Shown here: positions 1 to 11,201 of the stretch, piece by piece | How the letters are laid out: every line of letters starts with the position of its first letter | How positions within the stretch are numbered: position 1 is the stretch's first letter | Source: Heterobasidion occidentale | Taxonomy: Eukaryota > Basidiomycota > Agaricomycetes > Russulales > Bondarzewiaceae | Length of the DNA stretch: 64,000 nucleotides | Assembly: GCA_039111635.1 (NCBI GenBank) | Contig: JBCAQO010000003.1 | Location: forward strand, 3,906,001 to 3,970,000 | Reading direction: 5' to 3' | Program-made: the position numbers and the translations under genes | Notes under the pieces: generated by a model | Told to the model about the DNA's origin: nothing | Databases searched by the model: none | Seen by the model: only the letters and a program-made list of their open reading frames with translations

Positions 1-1249
1 TTGGCGATGGCCGGACAGACTGAAAATATCCGCGCCAAAGAACTATGCCTGCACCAATTTCACGTGTTTCTGATGGCGTAAAAAATGATCTGATGTTGAA
101 GGGGTATGTCAACGACGGCTGCATTCGAATGACAACGTTAAGAGCCTGAGGATCGAAATAATCAAGTTTGGCAAATTGAGATAAGTCGAATGTATGCGCA
201 CTGTAATGGCAGTGAGGACTCGCTCATCATTTGAGTGTTGTCCCTGGAGGAAGAGTGAGAGAACCCTGAGAGTAATAATGCGATTAGCATTACAACCCAT
301 TTTGCTGAAAGAAAACAAGCACGTACTCCGGATTTATTTCTGCGACGAGTACCATCCGAACTTTGTATACCTTGGGACTACGCCTTCGCCGACCCGGCAC
401 ATCCTCTTGATCCTGAGGTGGTTCCGTCGAGGGTGGGGGTGCGTCGCTCATTATCACATCGAACTAGAAGGAAAGCGACGCATATCATATGAGTTTCATC
501 AGATATGCAGAGTGGACAGTCTGAACAGAAGCATACCTCAGCGCTCTGCCCGAAAGAGAGCTGCCGAGGCGCGAAGAAGTTCTTGCGCTGGTCATATGAC
601 CCACGAGGGGTGAATACGTCGGGTGCAATGACCTCTTGAAGGCGCCTGATGAGCTGCGACGTAAATCGCGTCGGAAGGGATAGCTCGCCGCCACTGTTAA
701 TAGCTGTTGTTTAAAGATGAGCACTAGTTACAAAGAATCCAGCAGTATATAGTTACTTACTGACTATGTATCATAGCGGCAGCGTAGTAACAAACAGAAG
801 CGGAGGTGGAGAAGTAAAGATGCAATATGAATCGAATGAGGTGGTAGATACGCACCATCATAATGATATATAGACTGTTCAGGGATTGTGGTGACAAAAT
901 GGTTTGTCAGGATTTCGATATGTCTCCCAGCATTACCATGCCCAGGGCGCTTGACTCCGACAGCCTCGACGTGAGAGGGAAGAGTCAGACCAGGTATATC
1001 TACCACAAGAGAAGGCTCGTCGCCTTGTCTGTGAACGAGACCACCATAGTCACCGCGACCACGATTGACACCGCGCTGATGGCCTGCTCCACGACCTCCA
1101 CCACGACCTCCACCGCCCCTATCTCCACCGCCATCGCCTCGACCCCAGTCGCCTCTGCCTCTACCGCCTCTACCGCCTCTACCGCCTCTACCGCCGCCTC
1201 CATGTCCTCTTCCTCGGTTACGATCAGGATTATCTGCTCGCGGTGGCAT
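1..1249 (-). CDS. Argonaute protein, 5' part (runs off left edge)
   Basis: Predicted RNAi effector; only the RGG-rich N-terminus, N domain and start of linker L1 lie in the window. The start ATG at 1249 is followed by about 50 Gly/Arg-rich residues, then the motifs EAVGVKRP and TNHFVTTIPEQSIYHYDG that open the ArgoN domain. Exons read from splice sites: 1249-856, 703-537, 463-about 343 (ends in AEINP before gtacgt), 265-202 and 145 to the edge. Exon 4 gives LQGQHSNDERVLTAIT and exon 5 gives ALNVVIRMQPS and [15 protein letters not shown], the L1 signature. Intron positions match those of the second Argonaute at 31.4-35.7 kb, so the two are paralogues. PAZ, MID and PIWI lie outside the window, so slicer activity cannot be judged. 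An upstream in-frame ATG at 1315 adds 22 residues not shared with the paralogue. Confidence 0.88.
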
Positions 1250-3576
1250 ATGTGAAACGCACCGTACCCGACAGCAGTGATTGGATAGTAGAAACAAGGG
1301 TTCGCCTTGAGTCAATATATCCCTGAGAAAAGAGCTCCTGCGAGCGACAAAGGAAAAGTAGCCAACTAGGCGACATCAATGACTGTGCAAGAATAATAAT
1401 GAATAACCTAGATCTCTCGCAGGATAATTTCGAGAAAGAACACCATCTTCTCACCCTGCGCACAGCTGACGTGCTGCGGATAGTGGGATTAGATGGGAGA
1501 GGTGAAGACAAAGTGTTGTGGGTTCTGTGGTTCTCATAGCTGCGCATTGAGAATGATGGATGGCCGGTCAGGCGCGTTCTCGATCTGCCAGGTGATCCAA
1601 CACGTTGAGACTACGACCTGCGCCGGGCTTTATTAATGATGCTAGGTAGATCATATCGGTGGTGGGGACGCACACAGGTCTTAGAGATAGAACAAGTCGC
1701 AGAAAAAGCTGATTGTTAGAAGACCTTATTGAGTGGGATTCGAGGAAGGTTGCAAAAGCAATCGCGCTGCGCGAACGTTAATCTCGTGGAAGGAAAAAAG
1801 CGTCCTTGGGAAATGTACTGCGCTGTGAATGTTTGTAAGGGGACAGACCGAGACCTCGCTATTTATCTTGAATGCCTGCATGGGACATTAGTTCGCAGGA
1901 CGGGTCACAGCCAAAGGTTGATATCAGGCTATAGAATTGACATAGTTGAGAATCGCCCGAGAAAAAATAGATGGTACACGCCATTAATCCATGTGTGATC
2001 GCGATACTAGGTCAGACAGATGGTCAATAACAAGTGCCTGAGTGACGGGTGGGTGGTAACAAAGGCATAACCGACTATTTGAGAGACCGATTGATGTAAG
2101 TGAGAGACCAAACATTTCAATCAATTTGTCTTCGATGAGACGGTATACTGAAGACTTGACAGAATTTCCTCATACGTGCTCGTCAATTTGCGACGGATTG
2201 TTGGATTGGAAGCAGTAGGGGAATAGAACTCGCCTGTGAACCAAGATACGTGTCGATGACTACAGATGTTGAAAATTCGACACAGCGTCGGCCACCACTT
2301 GAATTCGACGTATCCTAAGTGGCGAGCTATTGCGAAATACAGCAGCCAAGAGGCAGGAGTTGGGAGAAACAAGATCGACGTGAGATGTTGCGGCGCGCCA
2401 CCTGTACATTATCCCCGTGATGATTCTGCGTAGTACGCTGTGGATGGACGTGTCGGATGACCTGGGCCCACGGGCTTCCTATCCCCGACTACTAGAATTT
2501 CAATTTCGAATGACATACCACTTGGAGAGCGGTACAAAGAAGCATCGCCTTCGCATCGAGTCGAGCGTTCTGAAGCCTCAAGTCAGCTGCCAAGAACCTG
2601 CCATGTTGTGTCATGTTGTGAGTGGTAGACGCGAGGTGGAGACCGACGCGCTCTGCCACGGCCCAAATCAGACTTTCAAACTCCGCCCACAGGGCCGATT
2701 TTCACCTTCATCCTGGACGACTAACATCAGGAAGGATGCTCTATATATCGAGTTTCTGTGTTTGATATCGATGAATGCCAGCATCTGCTCTACATCTCGG
2801 TGTTCATGGTAGTTCGATCTGAGAGCAAACCTCATACCAGGCTTCGAAACGGGATCCTCTTCCGGTGCCCTATGAAATTTTGAAATCTCATGGATCTCAA
2901 GTGGATCTCACCGGTACGCTCATACATTTTCCCTAGAGATCTGCCGCTCCCGATCTGCAATTGCCCTTCCTCACAGTTCCTTACTCTCTGCCGCTCATCG
3001 TTACGGGGCCTTACGGAGCTAGGTCCACAAGTTCCTAGAAATGTAAAGCCTTGTCGGAAATTAAGTAGTTCTTTCCTGGACGATCACCGATATGTATCGA
3101 TCATGGCGACCTCGATTTTCTTGTGATATGCTCGCCTTACAGTAACTCGAAAAACGTCAACGACACTGCATTCGCCTCACGGCAGATTACTCGAGGTGCA
3201 TCTAGAACGAACACGATGAAACCTACGATATCGCGTTGGAAACGCAAGCCGAGCAGGATCAGTGCAGGATCCCGTCCCTGCGACGAGCCTCGAAGGCGTC
3301 AGCGCTCATTCGTCATCGACTCGAGCTGCCGCGTTGAAACGGGCTCGCTAGTAGTTCCCCTGAGATTGTGACATATATGAGCTCATGATTGTCCGCATTT
3401 TCGTCTGTTTTCGGCTCTCCACAAGCCATCATCTTCCCCGCTGATCATCTTCTCGAATAGAATCTTCGACTCACCGAGGACACTACGTCCCCCATCGCGC
3501 ACCTGGCACTCACCGCCTCAAACTAGAGTTTTCGGTTTTCATCCCTTGAGGTCTATTTTTCCCTTGTCTCGTTCTT
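1250..3576. other. Intergenic region, no recognisable gene
   Basis: About 2.3 kb between the Argonaute start and flavin monooxygenase copy A. Reading frames are short on both strands, none has a recognisable domain, and several overlap without codon structure. The last 60 bases before copy A are T/C-rich, as in many fungal promoters. I saw no tRNA, transposase or long repeat. Confidence 0.5.
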
Positions 3577-5431
3577 ATGGCTCCCATGTTAAAACTCGAT
3601 ATAGTGATTGTGGGTGCAGGTACGCATTTCTGTTCATGTACGGGAATGCACAGAACTCTTACCGGTCCTATTCAGGCCTTTCTGGGCTTGCATCCGCCTG
3701 CGCACTCGCATTAAATGGCCATCGTGTACGTGTAATAGACAAAGCATCTGGCCTCCCACCCCATCTAGGAGCTATCCGCGTACCACCAAACGCGGCCAAG
3801 GTTCTCGCCGCCTGGGGCCTCCATGATGAACTCGCACAAAAGAGCTCCCTCATTGACCGTGTTCCGCTTATCGATAGTTCGTCATTCTTTATCTGGTCTT
3901 ATCTGGGGCAATATTGCCGCGTGCTTACGGGCGACGGTCTACAGTGTACAAAGGTGGCGAAGAGGTCGGTCATACAGAGTGGTCGCCGGAAATGTTCAAG
4001 GATAGTGGTGGAGACTTCCATATGATGGGTGTACGTGCGCTCTCTATACTTGCTTTTCGACATCTTTCGACTGTCCCTGAAACTTGCGTAGTACCGAGAC
4101 CTCTGCGAGATCATCTTGAAGCGTGCCCAGTCGGCTGGGGCCAAGTTTATCTGGAATCGAACAGTGGTGTCCGTGGTACCACCAACCGACTCGAGCGAGG
4201 ATGGCCAGCGGGGCGCGAGCCCCTCCGTGACGCTAAGTTCTGGGCGCGTCCTGACCGCGGATCTTGTGATCGGCGCCGATGGGCCTCAAAGTATCGTGCG
4301 AAAACTGGTGGACGAGGGTGCTGCCGACGGCCTACCGAAGGCAAAATACATGGGGACGACAATCTATACGGGAGTCATGGACACCGCTGATATCTTGGCC
4401 GACCCGACAATGGCGGATATCGTCCCCCTGAGACATCCGTTCTGGATGGGCGATAACTGCATTGCGATGGGTACGTACCTGATCCGTAGGCGTGATCCGC
4501 ATTCGAAGCTCATAACAAATAACAGCATATCCTATGGTAATCTTATGTCGCTTCACATCCACTGCACAGACAGCTAATCACTCACACAGAGGAACGACAA
4601 GGCGTTTGGGTTCCACGTGGACGTCGTGCGAGAGCCCTCAGACACGAAGAAGTGTCTTGGAGTTGGGACGATGTCTCCGCTTCGGAAGTCCCACTAGACA
4701 GATTGGAAATCCGGTAAGATGCGCCTGTCCCTCCATCTTCAGCAAGACAAATTGATCACTTGCAGCCTGCAATCATTTCTCAAACACGCTACGACCCTCA
4801 CACGTTCCCACTGTTATGATCTCCCGCCATCCGAAGACCGAGTGGATGAGTCCGAACGTATTATCTTGATCGGACAAGCGGCGCATCCGATGATGGTATA
4901 GTTTACCATTCCCAGAAGTCACGATACCGTCATGGCTGACCGTACGTCGCCGTTTAGCCATCTGCGATGCACCAGAGCTCCGACTGCCTCGAATCAGCAT
5001 GTATCCTCGGCGTCCTCTTATCCCACCTCCGCTCCATGGAACAGCTCCCCTCGCTCCTGTACGCCTACCAGGATCTCCGCGAGAAGCGCTCTGCGCGCCT
5101 GCACGAGCTCGAACTGGGCCTGCGCGCGTATTGCGGCATGACCGGGGAGGCGCGGGAGGCGCGGGACGAGAACATGCGTGCCACTGCCGCCGCCGCCCAA
5201 TCGAGGCACGACCGGGGGCTGCGGCCGGGAGAGGGCGCGGAGGAGGACACGGGCGCGCTCGCACAGCAGTTTGCGGAAGTCGCAGAGCTGTGGGGTTACG
5301 ATGCTCACGAGGCGGCGGAGGAGTGGTGGCTTCGATGGGGGCTGTTGCGAGAGAGGTCAGAGTGCATTGGAGACGATGATGAGGTCGACGACGTGGTCGG
5401 AGGCGTGGAGGTCATGATAGGACGTCTATGA
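3577..5431 (+). CDS. FAD-dependent monooxygenase, salicylate-hydroxylase-like (copy A)
   Basis: Predicted flavoprotein aromatic hydroxylase (group A) using NAD(P)H and O2; the substrate is unknown. MLKLDIVIVGAG is the first half of the Rossmann GxGxxG motif. An intron falls directly after GAG, and the next exon gives GLSGLASACALALNGHRVRVID. Further on are RVPPNAAKVLAAWG, FKDSGGDFHMM, DLVIGADGPQSIVR (DG motif) and LIGQAAHPMM, where the usual Asp of the GD motif is Gln. The C-terminal exon holds HQSSDCLESACILG, LPSLLYAYQDLREKRSARLH and WGYDAHEAAEEWWLRWG. An 11-nt microexon sits at 4526-4536. Near 4621-4650 the conserved frame (NDKAFGFHVDV) and the downstream frame (EEVSWSWDDV) differ by one base; this is either a one-base deletion or use of an AG acceptor two bases downstream. 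A second ATG at 3586 is an equally possible start. Confidence 0.82.
4526..4536 (+). other. 11-nt microexon of copy A
   Basis: Eleven bases bounded by ...aacag and gtaatc. The exon before ends in phase 1 (ATG G), so 1+11 bases restore the frame and encode about four residues ending Y-P-M before RNDKAF. The same 11-nt exon is found at the same place in copies B, C, E, F and G. Confidence 0.75.
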
Positions 5432-5589
5432 TAGACAGATACTAGTGCATGGTGCAGTAATCAGTCCTATATGATCTATACTTAACCATTCTCGTGATGC
5501 AGGTGTTCTGAGGCGTGGTGCGACGGGTTGCAGCTAGTAGATACACGCACACTTACCCCCATAGAGATACCCCTATAAACACGGTAAGA

Positions 5590-7287
5590 ATATCTCCAGG
5601 ATATTCTCAAATTCTCAGCGTGTTTGTCGGTCGCGAATTGCACCCCGCCAACACCGAACACGCTCCCCGGCCTACTCTCCTCGCCCGTCCGCCCTCATTC
5701 GCTCGCTCCTTCAACGAACCCCACCTAATCCACCACTCCTCTGCCTCCTCGCGGGCATCATATCACCACCCCTCCAACACATCCACGAAATGTCTCGCCT
5801 GCTCCCCTCCGTCGCCCTCTTCGCCGCTCCTGGGCGCCTTGCCCGCCAGTGCGTGCTTTTGACGGTCGTATACGTGCCGCGCCGCACTGACACGCGCTGG
5901 TCTCCCCACAGCCCTGCTCGCTGCACCAGAGCTCAAACTGCTTCGAGTCCGCCGTCGTTCTCAGCACGCTGCTCTCCCACCTCCGCACGCCCGGCCAGCT
6001 CCCGTCCCTCTTGTATGCGTACCACGACCTGCGCGCGCCCCGCGCCGGCGCGGCTGCACGCGCTGGAGCTCAAGAACCGGGGCTACATGAGCCTGTCGGG
6101 CCGCCTCCGGATCGCGCGGGACCAGGCTCTGCATGCCCGCGCGTCGTCGGCGGAGGCCGGATCTGCTGACTCTGAGGGTGCGCGGCTTGGCCGATTAGGA
6201 TGATCGTCTCCGAGGCGTCTACCCATTCGTCTGCGGGTAAATACTCGTAGCAGCGTGCGCGAGTGACGTACGGGATGCGTTCCAGCATACGTTGAAGGCT
6301 ACTCAGATGAACATCGATTATTGAGATTTTGAGACGAAATCACATCAGCGCGCCGAATGCAAGACGAAGGGCTCTTTCCCAATCGGCCTGCTCTTCGTTG
6401 AAGATTTCGTTGCGCTCGATATACAAGATATACTCCTTGCTTCGCTTCGCCGGGACTCAGCTGAAAGCGCGGTGCCTATCAATCGCGATGCTCACCGTAC
6501 AACACGCTGTAGATTACACACCCAGGCATGAGCAGTCGCACGAGCAGGCAGGCGCTGATCCACCTACACATTGCATGCAACCCCTCTGACAGCCAGAAAT
6601 CCGCGCCCTGTTCAGATTGTTCCAGGTCCGCACGGTCGGCCGCTCCGTGTCCAGAGTGTTCCGAGTCCGCATTACCGGCGGCACACACGCCGGTGTACAC
6701 GGTCGTGCCAGTATACGCGCCCGTCCAGGGCGAATTAGAGTTCTGCGCGTCCACGACGGGTCTCACGACGCCTCGCGCCCTAACGATCAAGTCGGCATGG
6801 ATGATGTCGCCTGAAGAGAACGAGACCGAGGGCCGGTGATCATCAGACCCCAGAGTGCGCTGTGTGGGTTGATGGAGGAAAGACGCCCGTCACCGTGCTA
6901 TTGAAGGATATCTGGGCGCCGTGCACAGCATCTCACAAAGATCGTGATGCTGGAGGCAGAGAAGAGCTCAGAAAGAGGTACGTCTTGTGGGAGGACTAGA
7001 TGCACACATCGATCAAGCGAGCCTGGCGACAGAGCGCTCGAGCAACTCGTCCTGCAGGCCCAGGCGCACGAGTATCTCGGCCTCGTTATGGGGGAAGGCG
7101 GAGTCCCCCAGTGACATCGGGTATCCCGAGAAACTTTTTGAACGGCCGAACACGATGCCCATCCACAGCGAGGGCACAGGTGATGGCGAGGCCCGCAAGT
7201 TCTGAACGTAAGGTGTAAGACGGGCACAGATCGGGAACAGCACAGACCTGCGCCGACGACGACGATGTCCAACTTCCAAGCAGACAT
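5590..7287 (-). pseudogene. FAD monooxygenase pseudogene with internal inversion (copy B)
   Basis: It begins with MSAWKLDIVVVGAG, an intron, then ELAGLAITCALAVDGHRVR. Three lesions are visible. First, an extra base at the RLPP motif (about 7090-7100) shifts the frame. Second, the segment for VxTGELxGxxGWVPVMFxDSGG is missing: the sequence jumps from ERSVA straight into the RLIDV exon near 7020-7030. Third, about 330 bases (roughly 5848-6180), carrying the intron and the HQSSNCFESAVVLSTLLSHLR exon, lie on the plus strand, whereas the sequence on both sides (ERIPYVTRARCYE at about 6200-6290 and YDAREEAEEWWIRWG at about 5700-5760) is on the minus strand. A stop replaces Gly just before YDAREE. 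The 11-nt microexon survives at 6496-6506. Closest to copies C and E. Confidence 0.85.
5848..6180 (+). other. Inverted internal segment of copy B
   Basis: On the plus strand this stretch reads intron (gtgcgt to cccacag) and then the exon PCSLHQSSNCFESAVVLSTLL through ARASSAEAG. In every other copy this exon is co-oriented with the rest of the gene. Both flanks of copy B read on the minus strand, so the segment has flipped in place. The breakpoints are estimated to about 10 bases. Confidence 0.8.
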
Positions 7288-7379
7288 GAGAGCTGAGGCA
7301 GAACGATCCTGCCACATCTCTCGCAACCAGCACCTTCCTTCCTCTTATTACACACGCGCAAATGACAGCTGAGTCCGCG

Positions 7380-7635
7380 CGCACGTACTTTCTCGAGCGA
7401 AACGTAATCTTGGAAGAAGAATATCGGGGGTCGACCTCGAGAGGTATGACAGTCGAGTCGCTCGGAATGGCGTGGTGACAGTTGATCGTGATCTACACCG
7501 CCATAGAGGGATATGATGCGCCGGTTTATGGAGAATGGTGGGCTTTGCAGACACCAAAGTAGCAGATTGCATCTCACCGTCGGCTCTGCAGCGCACAGAC
7601 ATGTTCATCTCCCTGCATCGCCCAGACTTCATCGC
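7380..7635. repeat. Duplicated flanking sequence of the monooxygenase units
   Basis: The stretch from about 7380 to 7500 (motifs tttctcgag, ggtcgac and ggaatggcgtggt) recurs at about 10860-10970. The stretch from about 7555 to 7620 (agcagattgcat, accgtcgg and ctgcagcgca) recurs at about 13260-13320. These show that the array grew by duplicating units larger than the genes. Confidence 0.65.
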
Positions 7636-7980
7636 CATTTAGCGATGTGCGATGCACGAGCTCGCCGATCGCCTGAAATTGGCCTGTATCCTCGGCGTGA
7701 TTCACATCCTACCTACCTCCGCTCCTAAGTATGCGCGCAACAGGGACTTTACGTAGAAGCGCTCAGGCCAGCGTGCGAGGAAAACATGCGCGGTGCCAGT
7801 GTGGCCGCGGCCAGGATCGGAGGGCGCGCAGGAGGGCACGGGGGCGGTTTGCCGAAGACGCAGAGGTGTAAGGTGAGGAGGCTAAGGACGAAGGGGAGGA
7901 GGGGTGGCTGTGCGAAGGAGACGAGGGGCGACAACAATATCCAACGACTGCGTCGGAGGTTGAAGCAGAATCGTTGACGT
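7636..7980 (+). pseudogene. Degenerate C-terminal exon of a copy-A-like monooxygenase
   Basis: The plus strand here resembles 4965-5400 of copy A: the tgcgatgca start of the HQSS exon, the tgtatcctcggcg block, a cacctccgctcc-like block, gaggaaaacatgcgcg and a run like gaggagg...gag, with many small indels and no open frame. It is a relic of a second plus-strand copy between B and C. Confidence 0.6.
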
Positions 7981-8141
7981 CGTCGCTACATACCGCCAGT
8001 GAACAGTTCCACACCATATAATTAATGACTTGATCATTTTGCGAGCTGCGATGTGCAAAGACAGCTGCAGCCGGTACATTTTTACCCCCATAGCGGAGAC
8101 GAACATAATATTTACAGCGCTGAATCCTCCAGAGATCAAGC

Positions 8142-10114
8142 TCAAGCGTGCTCGATCGTATGCGCAAACTGCACGCCGCCCACATCGAACACGATGCCCG
8201 GCCTCTGATGACTGCTCTCCTCGCCCGCGTCCTCGCCCATCACGCTCGCCCGCTCCTTCAACAACCCCCACCGGACCCACCACTCCTCCGCCTCCTCGCA
8301 CGCATCGTACCCCCACCCCTCCAACAGCTCCGCAAACTGCTTCGCCAGCGCCTCCGCGTCCTCGTCGTCCTCGTCGTCCTCGTCCTCACCGTCGCCGTCG
8401 TCGTTTCCGTGGCCGTGAAACGCCTCCCGCGCGTCTTCGCGGGTTCGTGCAGAGCGCGCCTTCGCGAACGCGGCGCGCAGGGCCGCGTCCCGCGCCGCCC
8501 GCTGCTCGCCCGCGAGGTCCAAGAAGTGCCGGTTCTTGAGCTCCAGCACGTGCAGCCGCGCGGCGCGCGGCGCGCGCAGGTCGTGGTACGCGTACAGGAG
8601 GGACGGGAGGCGGTCGCGCGCGCGGAGGTGGGAGAGCAGCGTGGTGAGGATGGCGGCGGACTCGAGGCAGTTGGAGCTCTGGTGCAGCGCGTAGGGCTGC
8701 GGGCGTCCGGGCCGTGGCGTCAGTTTCGGCGCGGGAAACGCGGGTCTGGTGGGAGCGGATGCACGCACCAGCATGTATTGCGCGGCTTGGCCAAGCAGGA
8801 TGATGGTCTCCGAGGCGTCGACCCATTCGTCGGCCGGCGGGCACTCGTAGCAGCGCGCGCGGGTGAAATACGGGACGCGTTCTAGCATGCGCTGGAGGCT
8901 GCGCGGGTCGACGGCCGTCGGGCGGTGAGCTCGCGCGGTGGCGGAGTCGAAGCAGTTGTGGGGCTTACCGCGGGGCGAATCCGTCGGCACTTGGCACGCT
9001 GGACGGAGGGACTCTTTCCCAATCGGCTTGCCCGTCCCCTTCCTCCTCGTGCTCGATGTGCAGAACGATCTCCTGCCTTCGCTTCGCTGGGACTCAGACG
9101 AACGCGCGGTGCGCATGAGCGGCGTCACTCACCGTGCCGTAAGCTGTGGGTCCGTCGCGGAAATCAGCAGGCGAGTCGCGCGAGCAGGCGGTCCAGCGCG
9201 GGGAGGCACGTACACATCGCATGGAACCCGTCTGACATCCAGATGTCCACCTCGCATCCTTCGTCCGGCGTCGCTTCTTCGGCGGGACACACGCCGGTGT
9301 ACACCGCCGTGCCCGTATACGCGCCCTTCCACCGCTCGCCCGCGTCCGCGTCCTGCGCGTCCACGACGGGCCGCACGATGCTCCGCGCTCCGTCGGCCCC
9401 AATGATCATATCGGCATGAACGAGCTCGCCCGAACAGAGCTCGACCGAAGGCCGATGATCATCAGACCCCGAGGGCCCCGCGTGGGCTGATGGGGGACAG
9501 ACGCCGGCCACTTCGCTATTGAATGATATCTTGGCGCCGGCAGAAATAGCACGCTGGTACAGCATGTCGCACAGATCGCGGTGCTGGGGAATAGCGGGGC
9601 TCAGACACGGACACGGACACGGACACGTCGCGCGGGAGGGGAGGGGCTATAATAATACGCACGTCGATCACGCGCGCGACGGCGCCGCTGTCCTTGAACA
9701 TGACGGGGACCCATCCCGCGCCCCCGATGAGCTCGCCCGTGCGCACTTATATGCCGCAGGAGGCTGTCAGCGCTGCGTACCCGAGCACAGACAGCGGGCA
9801 GAGACGCACGATCACGGTACACCACGCCCGCCACCGGGACGGAGCGCTTGGACATCTCGTCCTGCATGCCGAGGTGCACGAGCACCTTGGCCGCGTTGGG
9901 CGGGAGGCGGATCCCCCCCGCGGCGCTCGGTATCCCTGGCGATTTTTCGAACAGCCGAACGCGGTGCCCGTCCACGGCGAGGGCACAAGCGGCGGCGAGG
10001 CCCGCGAGCCCTGCAAGTTAAATTGTCAGACGGACACAGATTGGGAACGGTGAGGAGCCAGGAGCGCAGACCTGCGCCGACGACGACGATGTCTAGCTTC
10101 AGAGCTGACGACAT
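8142..10114 (-). CDS. FAD-dependent monooxygenase (copy C), apparently intact
   Basis: MSSALKLDIVVVGAG, intron, then GLAGLAAACALAVDGHRVRL (ADP-binding Rossmann fold and ribose-binding acidic residue), GGIRLPPNAAKVLVHLG, VRTGELIGGAGWVPVMFK, DMIIGADGARSIVR (DG motif), GQAAQYM in place of GDAAHP, and a C-terminal exon with HQSSNCLESAAILTTLLSH, a D/E-rich stretch and WGYDACEEAEEWWVRWG, ending ...GGVQFAHTIEHA. The exons can be joined without a frameshift. The 11-nt microexon is at 9133-9143. An intron at about 9606-9630 contains a short (ggacac) repeat. Probably a soluble cytosolic hydroxylase of an aromatic substrate; the substrate is unknown. Closest relatives in the window are E and B. Confidence 0.85.
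9133..9143 (-). other. 11-nt microexon of copy C
   Basis: Bounded on the minus strand by ccacag and gtgagt. It restores phase after the exon ending ...HAMCT-type codons and encodes S-Y-G-T before RRQEIVLHIE. Confidence 0.75.
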
Positions 10115-10319
10115 GATGAGGGTTCAGGTAGAAGACGATGCCGTGGGCGTTTGATGGGGCGTCGTGTTTTGAGCCTGGGGACGCGCTCCTTCAATAGGCA
10201 AAGCGGCGCCACGACGTCGATTGTGGAAACGGATGCGATCAAGAGAAGGAGAAGCTCGAAGGTGCACAGGCGGGCGCGGTCTGGTGTACCGCCATGCACC
10301 GGGTTCATAAAACAGCGGT

Positions 10320-10640
10320 GCGTCTGGCAGATATCAGGCACTATATAGTGCTTCACAGCGTGCCACGGAGATCGCGATGCTGGGGCAGGAGCGGTGCTCA
10401 GACGCGGACACGTGCGCGTCACCCTCGCTGTCCTTGAAGAAGAGGGGGACCCACCCCGCGCTCCGACGCGCTCGCCGGGAGGCCATCAACGTCGAGCACT
10501 GACAGCAGGCAGGCGGACACGCACGATCACGGTACAGGAACGTAAGGCGTAAGACGGACACAGTTCGAAAAAGGTGAGCAGGAGCACAGACCTGCGCCAG
10601 CGGCGACGACGTCCAACTTGAAAGCAGACACGGAAGTCTA
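10320..10640 (-). pseudogene. FAD monooxygenase 5' remnant (copy D)
   Basis: The first exon can be read as (V)SAFKLDVVAAGAG, but the start ATG is GTG (10629-10631). It is followed by an intron-like stretch, then directly by FLYRDRACPP and SAGWVPLFFKDSEGD. The exon with the second half of the FAD fold (GLAGLA to RSVPV) is missing, and everything after the HRDLCD-equivalent exon is lost. The relic lies between the 5' side of copy C and the 3' side of copy E, in the same orientation. Confidence 0.75.
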
Positions 10641-11200
10641 GGTATAGGACGATGCTGTGCTTGTTCGGTGAGCTCCGCGTTTTGGGCCTGCGCGTGGGTT
10701 CTATTTTTACTTTTATCATCGTCCTGGCAGGCCAAGTCCAATCCCCCTCTGAGCCCTCCCGGAAAAATGTCACAAGCTTCTCGCAACTAGCTGACCTTCC
10801 TTCCTCTCTTTGACCGGAGCCCGCACACGTGCTATTGACATTGACAGGTGAGTCCACGCGCGCGTAGTTTCTCGAGTGCAGCGTGTATTTGGAAGAGGAA
10901 GGTCAAAGGTCGACTGCGAGAGGTAAAGTAATCAAGTCGACCGGAATGGCGTGGTCATCATGATCTATAGGTACGATAGCTGAGGACTACGTCAAAGGTT
11001 GAGGGAGGATCGCGGGCGTTGCTGCCTTTAGGAGACTAGATAGAGAGATAGACCCACTAGCCGCAATGATGAGTTCTACACCATCTTATGATTTGATACT
11101 TCTCATGATGCAGGTGCTGTGAGGCGAGCCACGACGTGCGAAGATACCTGCAGCCGTACATTTCATCCATAGAGTATTTACAGCGCTGGATCCTCCAGAT
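10640..11200. repeat. Duplicated unit flanks between copies D and E
   Basis: 10860-10970 repeats 7380-7500. 11050-11215 (ctcatgatgcaggtg, gcagccgtacatt, tttacagcgctg, tcctccaga, tcaagcgtg) repeats 8000-8150 and part of 5490-5540. These are 5' and 3' flanks of tandem units. No other gene is visible. Confidence 0.65.
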
Positions 11201-11201
11201 A

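Noticed and set aside
863..1255. 130-residue Thr/Ser/Ala-rich plus-strand frame
   Set aside because: It is the antisense of the Gly/Arg-rich start of the left Argonaute. The minus strand has family motifs and splice sites.
764..1315. Argonaute start at 1315
   Set aside because: The extra 22 residues are not shared with the paralogue, whose start matches MPPR; the ATG at 1249 is preferred.
1230..2372. Possible duplicated gene fragments sharing SNPTIR on the minus strand (about 1480 and 2200)
   Set aside because: The shared stretch is only a few codons and the flanks do not align.
8148..8885. 245-residue plus-strand frame over copy C
   Set aside because: High-GC shadow of the C-terminal exon; the minus frame carries the conserved motifs.
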